Assembly (NCBI GenBank): GCA_963823505.1 | Contig: CAWGLY010000007.1 | Span: forward strand, 130,477-194,476 | Source of the DNA: DATHZQ01 sp963823505 | GTDB taxonomy: Bacteria; Actinomycetota; Acidimicrobiia; Spongiisociales; UBA5794 | Reading direction: 5' to 3' | DNA: 64,000 bases | Translations under genes and position numbers: made by a program | Shown: one piece after another, positions 59,485-64,000 of the stretch | Layout of the letters: each line of letters begins with the position of its first letter | Numbering within the stretch: position 1 is the stretch's first letter | Notes under the pieces: generated by a model | Databases searched by the model: none | What the model saw: the letters and a program-made list of their open reading frames with translations, nothing else | Told to the model about the DNA's origin: nothing

Positions 59485-60846
59485 GTGACCTCTGTGGTGG
59501 ATCGGGAGAGTGCGCGGGGGATGCGGGTCGCACCGCACAGCGTCGAGGCCGAGGAGTCCGTGCTCGGTGCGGTGCTGATTTCGTCCGATGCCGTCGACGT
59601 TGCGCTGGAGAAGCTGCATCCCGAGGACTTCTACCGGCCGGTCCACCAGTCGATCTTCGAGGCGGTGTCCACGCTCTTCGACGCCAGCGAGCCGATCGAT
59701 GCCGTCACGGTCACGGAGGCACTCCGCCGCTCGGGCCAGCTCGAGAGGGTGGGCGGCATCGGATACGTCACTGCGCTGTCGGACTCGGTGCCGACGGCAT
59801 CCAACATCGAGCACTACGTCGGCATCGTCGAAGAGCACGCCCTGCGCCGACGCCTGCTGCGGGCGGGTGGCACGGTCGGCACATTGGCGTCGGCCGTCGA
59901 GCGCCCCATCGTCGACGTGCTCGACGAAGCCGAGCAGACCATCTACAGCGTGTCCGACCGCCGGATCGGCGAAGGGCTCTCGCTCATCGATCCCCTGCTC
60001 TTCCCTGCCATCGAGAAGGCCGAGGAACTCAGCCAGAAGGGTGCTGAGGTCACGGGGATCCCCACGGGGTTCCGCGACCTCGACCGCAAGCTCGCAGGGC
60101 TTCACCCCACCAACCTGGTCATCGTGGCGGCACGGCCCGGCATGGGCAAGACCACCCTCGCCCTCAACATGGCCACCAACGTGGCCCTGCGCGACCACGC
60201 CGTGGCGATCTTCTCCCTCGAGATGAGCCGTGAAGAGATGGTCACCCGCCTGTTGTGCTCCCAGGGAAAGATCGACTCCCAGAAGCTGCGCAGCGGACGA
60301 CTCACCGAGGGGGATTTCACCCGGCTCTCCAACGCTGCCTCCGTGCTCTACAAGAAGCCCATCTACGTGGATGACTCACCGGGGCTGACCGTCACGGAGA
60401 TCCGCGCCAAGTGCCGCCGGCTCAGCAGGCGCCCCGGCCTCGATCTCGTCATCGTGGACTACCTCCAGCTGATGAACTCGTCGTCGGGCGAAAACCGTCA
60501 GCAAGAGATCGCCACCATCAGCCGGAACCTCAAGAACCTCGCCCGCGAGCTTCACGTTCCCGTCATCGCGGTGTCGCAGCTCAACCGGTCGCTCGAGTCG
60601 AGAGAGGACAAGCGGCCCCGTCTCGGCGACCTGCGCGAGTCCGGCGCCATCGAGCAGGACGCCGATGTCGTCATGTTCATCTACCGCCACGAGTACTACC
60701 ACCCGGAGGCTACGGAAACCAGGGGTCTCGCCGAGGTTGCCGTTGCGAAGCATCGGCAGGGCGCGATCGGCCGTGTCGACATGACGTTCCTCCCCGAGTA
60801 CACCCTCTTCGCCGATCTTGGCCGCGACGCCCCAGTTCCCATTTGA
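59485..60846 (+). CDS. dnaB: Replicative DNA helicase
   Basis: The 453-residue helicase has the N-terminal DnaB domain (VAPHSVEAEESVLGAVLIS) and the RecA-like core with Walker A ARPGMGKTT, VAIFSLEMSREEMVTRLLC, IVDYLQLMNSS and SRNLKNLARELHVPVIAVSQ. No intein interrupts it, although dnaB inteins are common in actinobacteria. GTG start behind GGAGCG. Confidence 0.96.
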   Translation: MTSVVDRESARGMRVAPHSVEAEESVLGAVLISSDAVDVALEKLHPEDFYRPVHQSIFEAVSTLFDASEPIDAVTVTEALRRSGQLERVGGIGYVTALSDSVPTASNIEHYVGIVEEHALRRRLLRAGGTVGTLASAVERPIVDVLDEAEQTIYSVSDRRIGEGLSLIDPLLFPAIEKAEELSQKGAEVTGIPTGFRDLDRKLAGLHPTNLVIVAARPGMGKTTLALNMATNVALRDHAVAIFSLEMSREEMVTRLLCSQGKIDSQKLRSGRLTEGDFTRLSNAASVLYKKPIYVDDSPGLTVTEIRAKCRRLSRRPGLDLVIVDYLQLMNSSSGENRQQEIATISRNLKNLARELHVPVIAVSQLNRSLESREDKRPRLGDLRESGAIEQDADVVMFIYRHEYYHPEATETRGLAEVAVAKHRQGAIGRVDMTFLPEYTLFADLGRDAPVPI

Positions 60847-60940
60847 GGCTATGACCGCGGACACCGGCGACACGCGCCCGCGATGACGCCGCCGGCCGTC
60901 GCATCTGGCAAGATCGTCGCCGACGACTCTGGGAGAGCAT

Positions 60941-61939
60941 GTGGATCGGTTGCGTTTTGGGATTCTGAGCACGGCCAGCATCGGGATCGAGAAGGTCATC
61001 CCGGCGATCATCGCCGCCGACAACTGCGAGGTTGTCGCCATCGCGTCACGTGACGCTGAACGGGGAGGCGAGGCCGCCCGCCGGCTGCGGATCCCCAAGA
61101 CGTACGAGAGCTATGCCGGCATGCTCGACGACCCGGAGATCGACGCCGTCTACAACCCACTCCCCAACCACCTCCACGCCGAGTGGACCGTTGCCGCCGC
61201 CCAAGCCGGAAAACACGTCCTCTGCGAGAAGCCCCTCGCCATGGACGCAGACGAAGCTCGCCGCGTGGTGGCAGCCTGCGAAGAAGCCGGCGTCGTTCTC
61301 ATGGAAGCCTTCATGTACCGGCTTCATCCCTCCTGGCAGCATGTCAAACAGCTCGTCGACGCCGAAGTCATGGGCGAACTCCAGGCTGTGCAGACGTGGT
61401 TCTCCTACTTCAACGACGATCCGGACAACATCCGTAACATCGCCGAATACGGCGGCGGGGCGCTGATGGACATCGGGTGCTACGCCATCAACCTGTCGCG
61501 GTACCTGTTCGGAAGTGAGCCGACGTCCGTGGCGTCCCTCATGCGGCGGGACCCTCGATCGGGTGTCGACATCGTCACGTCTGCGGTCCTCGGTTTCGGC
61601 TCAGGGCAGGCGACCTTCACCGTCTCCACCCGGGCAGAGCCCCATCAGCGAGTGCAGGTCGTGGGGACCAAGGGCCGTCTCGAGATCATGATCCCCTTCA
61701 ACATCCCCGCCGACCTCCCCACCCACGTTGCATTGACCGCAGGCGGCAACCCGCCAACCGATCCCGACACGGAGGTCCTGACGTTCGCCGCCAAGGATCC
61801 CTACACGGCGCAGGCAGAGGCCTTCGCCAAAGCGGTGCTCAGCGGCAGCCCCGTTCCGATCTCGAACGAGGATTCCATCGCCAACATGACCGTCATCGAC
61901 ACGATCGTTGCGGCGGACGAGGAGCGGGATGTCTCGTGA
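60941..61939 (+). CDS. Gfo/Idh/MocA family oxidoreductase
   Basis: The 332-residue NAD(P)-dependent dehydrogenase begins LRFGILSTASIGIEKVIPAI and has the GKHVLCEKPLAMDADEARR catalytic motif with its Lys, and EYGGGALMDIGCYAINLSRY in the substrate domain. Likely acts on a sugar or cyclitol. GTG start behind GGGAGAG. Coupled to the acetyltransferase by GTGA. Confidence 0.9.
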   Translation: MDRLRFGILSTASIGIEKVIPAIIAADNCEVVAIASRDAERGGEAARRLRIPKTYESYAGMLDDPEIDAVYNPLPNHLHAEWTVAAAQAGKHVLCEKPLAMDADEARRVVAACEEAGVVLMEAFMYRLHPSWQHVKQLVDAEVMGELQAVQTWFSYFNDDPDNIRNIAEYGGGALMDIGCYAINLSRYLFGSEPTSVASLMRRDPRSGVDIVTSAVLGFGSGQATFTVSTRAEPHQRVQVVGTKGRLEIMIPFNIPADLPTHVALTAGGNPPTDPDTEVLTFAAKDPYTAQAEAFAKAVLSGSPVPISNEDSIANMTVIDTIVAADEERDVS

Positions 61940-62436
61940 CCTCGGTGCCGATCCGACCCGAAGCGCCCCCGGACCGCGACGGGATCTGGGCCGTTCATGC
62001 CGCCGCGTTCCCCTGTCCCGCAGAAGCGGACCTCGTCGATGATCTCCGGCGCGACGGTGCACTCCTCTGGTCACTCGTGGCCGAGACGGATACCAACATC
62101 ATCGGCCATGTCGCTTTCGCTCGCGGCTGGGTGACGCCGGAAGTCCCTGTCGTCACCGTCGGGCCGATCGGTGTGCTTCCGGACCACCAGCGCAGCGGTG
62201 TGGGCTCGGCCTTGATGCAATCCGGAATCGACCGGTGCCGGGACGGCGGCGAAGCCGCCCTCTTCCTGCTGGGCGACCCCGAGTACTACGTCCGTTTCGG
62301 CTTCTCGGTCGCAGCGGCGGCCCCCTACGACAGCCCGTATGCGGGTCGTCACTTCCAGATGCTCCGCCTGCGGCCGGGCGCACTCCCTCCCAAAGGCTCT
62401 GTCGTGTACCCGGAAGCCTTCGCCAACCTCGATTGA
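61936..62436 (+). CDS. GNAT family N-acetyltransferase (YhbS-like)
   Basis: The 166-residue protein has VTVGPIGVLPDHQRSGVGSA as the acetyl-CoA site and LGDPEYYVRFGFSVAAAAPY, as in YhbS-type enzymes. Acceptor unknown. The gene overlaps the preceding dehydrogenase by GTGA. Confidence 0.87.
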   Translation: MTSVPIRPEAPPDRDGIWAVHAAAFPCPAEADLVDDLRRDGALLWSLVAETDTNIIGHVAFARGWVTPEVPVVTVGPIGVLPDHQRSGVGSALMQSGIDRCRDGGEAALFLLGDPEYYVRFGFSVAAAAPYDSPYAGRHFQMLRLRPGALPPKGSVVYPEAFANLD

Positions 62437-62504
62437 CGGCTCCGTCGGTCTGTGCGTCTTTCCCGTCCCTCGCATCTGGATCCGCGGGACTCGATTGGCC
62501 CCCC

Positions 62505-62715
62505 GGAGTTGCGAAGCAACTCCCAAGGAACGCGAAGCGTTCCCCTCGACCTCGGCCCAAAGCCGCCGAGCCCACTCCCCCCGGGAAGCCCGGGGGGAGA
62601 CCAAGAGCCACCGGAGGCTTCACCGGGTCGATTGACCGTGGTCCTCCCCCGGCTTCCGGGGACGAGGTCGCCTCGGAGGACCGAGTGGGCCGGAGGCGGG
62701 AACCCTTCGGGTTCC
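62505..62715. repeat. Array of GAA-triloop hairpins between convergent genes
   Basis: In about 210 bp there are seven or more perfect short palindromes, most with three-base loops: 62505-62523 (8-bp stem, loop GAA), 62527-62543 (7 bp, GAA), 62575-62599 (11 bp, loop AAG), a composite at 62640-62682 holding two small hairpins (loops CTT and TCG) inside an outer 8-bp stem, and 62699-62715 (7 bp, loop TTC). Several share the core GCGAAGC or its near complement. It resembles a REP-like cluster rather than one terminator. The rest of the gap (62437-62798) has no gene. Confidence 0.7.
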
Positions 62716-62798
62716 TTGGCGGAGGCTCGGAGGGGGCAGAACCGCGGCGTTGCGGCCAAACCCGTGGCTCACGAAAGAGGTACGTCCGCCCGGACCAC

Positions 62799-63401
62799 TC
62801 AGCGGCGGAGCAGGCTGAAGGCGATGTCTGGGCCGTGACCAAGGCCGTAGGCGAGGCGGATCCACAACGTTGCCAGGTGTTCCAGGTCCCGTGAGGCGAT
62901 CAACGGACCACCGTCCACTGCATCGAACCCGATGTCGCCGGCAAGGTGCATCACCGTCTGCTTGGCCGCCTTGTCGTCACCGGCCACGAACATGACCGGC
63001 GTGCCGTCGGGGTAGTTCGGGTTCTTCATGTTGCCGGAACCGGTCGTGTTGAAAGCCTTGACGACCGTGCCCCCTGTCGCCCAGTCGGCAATGTGCTCGG
63101 CGCCCGATCGGTCGGAGTGCAAGTGAGTGCGATCGGCCGATACGGGGTTGGTGGCGTCAACCAGGATCCGGTCACCGACGTCGCCCATTGCCGTCACGGC
63201 CTCGCGGGCGGCCGGCCAGGGCACGGCAAGCACGATGACGTCTGCGCTGGCCACCGCCTCGTCGATGGTCTCCACCTCGAACCCTTCGTACTTGGCGTCG
63301 TCGGGGTTGCGAACGCCGTAGAGAACGCTATGACCGGCGGCACCCCACCGGGTACCGAGGGTTTCGCCCACTCGCCCGGCGCCGACTATCGCGATGCGCA
63401 T
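62799..63401 (-). CDS. NADPH-dependent F420 reductase-like protein
   Basis: The 200-residue protein is a single Rossmann domain: RIAIVGAGRVGETLGTRWGA, VIVLAVPWPAAREAVTAMGD, DATNPV and VVKAFNTTGSGNM, as in Fno and related reductases (Pfam F420_oxidored). GAGGAGG lies seven bases before the ATG. Whether it uses F420 is unproven. Confidence 0.85.
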   Translation of the reverse strand: MRIAIVGAGRVGETLGTRWGAAGHSVLYGVRNPDDAKYEGFEVETIDEAVASADVIVLAVPWPAAREAVTAMGDVGDRILVDATNPVSADRTHLHSDRSGAEHIADWATGGTVVKAFNTTGSGNMKNPNYPDGTPVMFVAGDDKAAKQTVMHLAGDIGFDAVDGGPLIASRDLEHLATLWIRLAYGLGHGPDIAFSLLRR

Positions 63402-63499
63402 GCCACACCTCCTCATGATCCGAGGGACCCCACTACGCCGTGATCGTAAGGCCCATCCATCAAAACCGGAAGGTACGAAGGACCCCCGACCGGGAGCCG

Positions 63500-63961
63500 T
63501 CAGGACAGCGAGCCGGCCTCGCCGAAGTGGAGGACCAGCCGGGACGTGTCGTGATAGCCCAGCCTGGCGTACCAGCGGATGAGCTCGTGTTTCCGTGACT
63601 CTTCTTCAGGCGTCACGATCACTTGCAGGGTCTCGTAGCCCTGCGCCCTGCTCCACAACATCGCTTCGCCGAGCAGCGTTGTCGCGACACCGTTCCCGCG
63701 ATGCGCCGGCACGACGTAGAGGTCCTCGACTTCGGCGAGGCGCCCACACTCGAAACCGAAACTCGTCGACACGGTGGCGATACCCACGCCTTCAGCGCCG
63801 TTCACGGCAAGAAATGCAGCGTTGCTCGAATCGTTCAGGAACACGGGCGCCCTGGCGGCGACGACCTCGGGGGTAGTGGAGAAGCCCTCGCTCGTGAAGA
63901 ACTGAGTGATGAGGCGCACGACCACGTCGACGTCCTCTTCTCGTGCCATCCGGACTTCCAT
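63500..63961 (-). CDS. GNAT family N-acetyltransferase
   Basis: The 153-residue protein has LYVVPAHRGNGVATTLLGEA as the acetyl-CoA-binding loop and LIRWYARLGYHDTSRLVLHF at the C-terminus. ATG at 63961; a start nine codons earlier is possible. The last 39 bases of the window show nothing. Confidence 0.85.
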   Translation of the reverse strand: MEVRMAREEDVDVVVRLITQFFTSEGFSTTPEVVAARAPVFLNDSSNAAFLAVNGAEGVGIATVSTSFGFECGRLAEVEDLYVVPAHRGNGVATTLLGEAMLWSRAQGYETLQVIVTPEEESRKHELIRWYARLGYHDTSRLVLHFGEAGSLS

Positions 63962-64000
63962 GGTGCGAGAGTTAAGCAACCTGAACACCGGTTCCCAACC

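Noticed and set aside
59485..60846. Intein in dnaB
   Set aside because: The helicase frame is continuous and of normal length with all motifs adjacent.
1..64000. CRISPR arrays, prophage, integrative element or attachment sites
   Set aside because: I found no regularly spaced repeats, integrase, transposase, phage structural gene or tRNA with a duplicated end.

Overview
The window is 64 kb of high-GC DNA. It reads as a chromosome segment of an actinobacterium, most likely from a poorly sampled lineage such as the Acidimicrobiia. The pointers are frequent GTG and TTG starts, many ATGA/GTGA stop-start overlaps, apparently leaderless promoters, an MtrA-MtrB-LpqB-like cluster, an inositol-3-phosphate synthase, split-barrel and F420-reductase-like oxidoreductases, an endonuclease IV, a PPK2 kinase and the rpsF-ssb-rpsR-rplI-dnaB block. 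Placement below phylum is inference. I see no tRNA, rRNA, CRISPR, integrase, transposase or phage gene.

Layout. 0-6 kb is a decayed, rearranged stretch. It holds an APH-like kinase, an internally deleted DUF2254 gene beside its intact paralogue, a broken SARP/BTAD regulator behind a promoter of SARP type, a secreted beta-helix protein, and two fragments of a glycosyltransferase-like gene whose full copy lies at 10.7-12.2 kb. 6-20 kb is a galactoside locus: a GH97 glycosidase, a DeoR regulator with candidate operators, a CUT1 ABC importer without its ATPase, galT and galK. A TPR-CHAT protease-like gene and the GT-B-like gene sit inside it on the opposite strand. 20-22.5 kb has a P450 coupled to a Rieske ferredoxin, a Cys-rich small protein and a VIT-type metal transporter. 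22.5-26 kb is the two-component/lipoprotein cluster. 26-32 kb carries an EamA exporter, adenosine deaminase, haloalkane dehalogenase and an ABC-2 exporter. 32-45 kb is mostly housekeeping: ftsH, AtuA-like, cis-prenyltransferase, a GH18 lipoprotein, pyrE, nfo and ppk2. 45.5-45.85 kb holds a candidate structured RNA. 46-49.2 kb is a tightly overlapped minus-strand operon with two small membrane proteins, a 50-residue peptide, a short-chain dehydrogenase, a membrane protein and an FeS photolyase. 49-57.4 kb includes padR-ino1 with a double palindromic operator, a VanW protein, an FMN reductase fusion and panB. 57.5-60.8 kb is the ribosomal/replication block. 60.9-64 kb has small metabolic genes and a dense array of triloop hairpins.

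Two themes stand out. First, gene decay: at least five remnants (DUF2254, SARP, GT-B tail, alpha/beta-hydrolase tail, FtsX-permease tail), plus four otherwise intact genes each broken by one extra base (histidine kinase, GH18, a membrane protein, a dehydrogenase). The second group could be assembly error. Second, signals outside proteins: 11-bp phased direct repeats ahead of -10 boxes, PadR-type palindromes, the hairpin array at 62.5-62.7 kb, the candidate RNA at 45.6 kb and a set of -10 boxes placed 6-7 nt before start codons.
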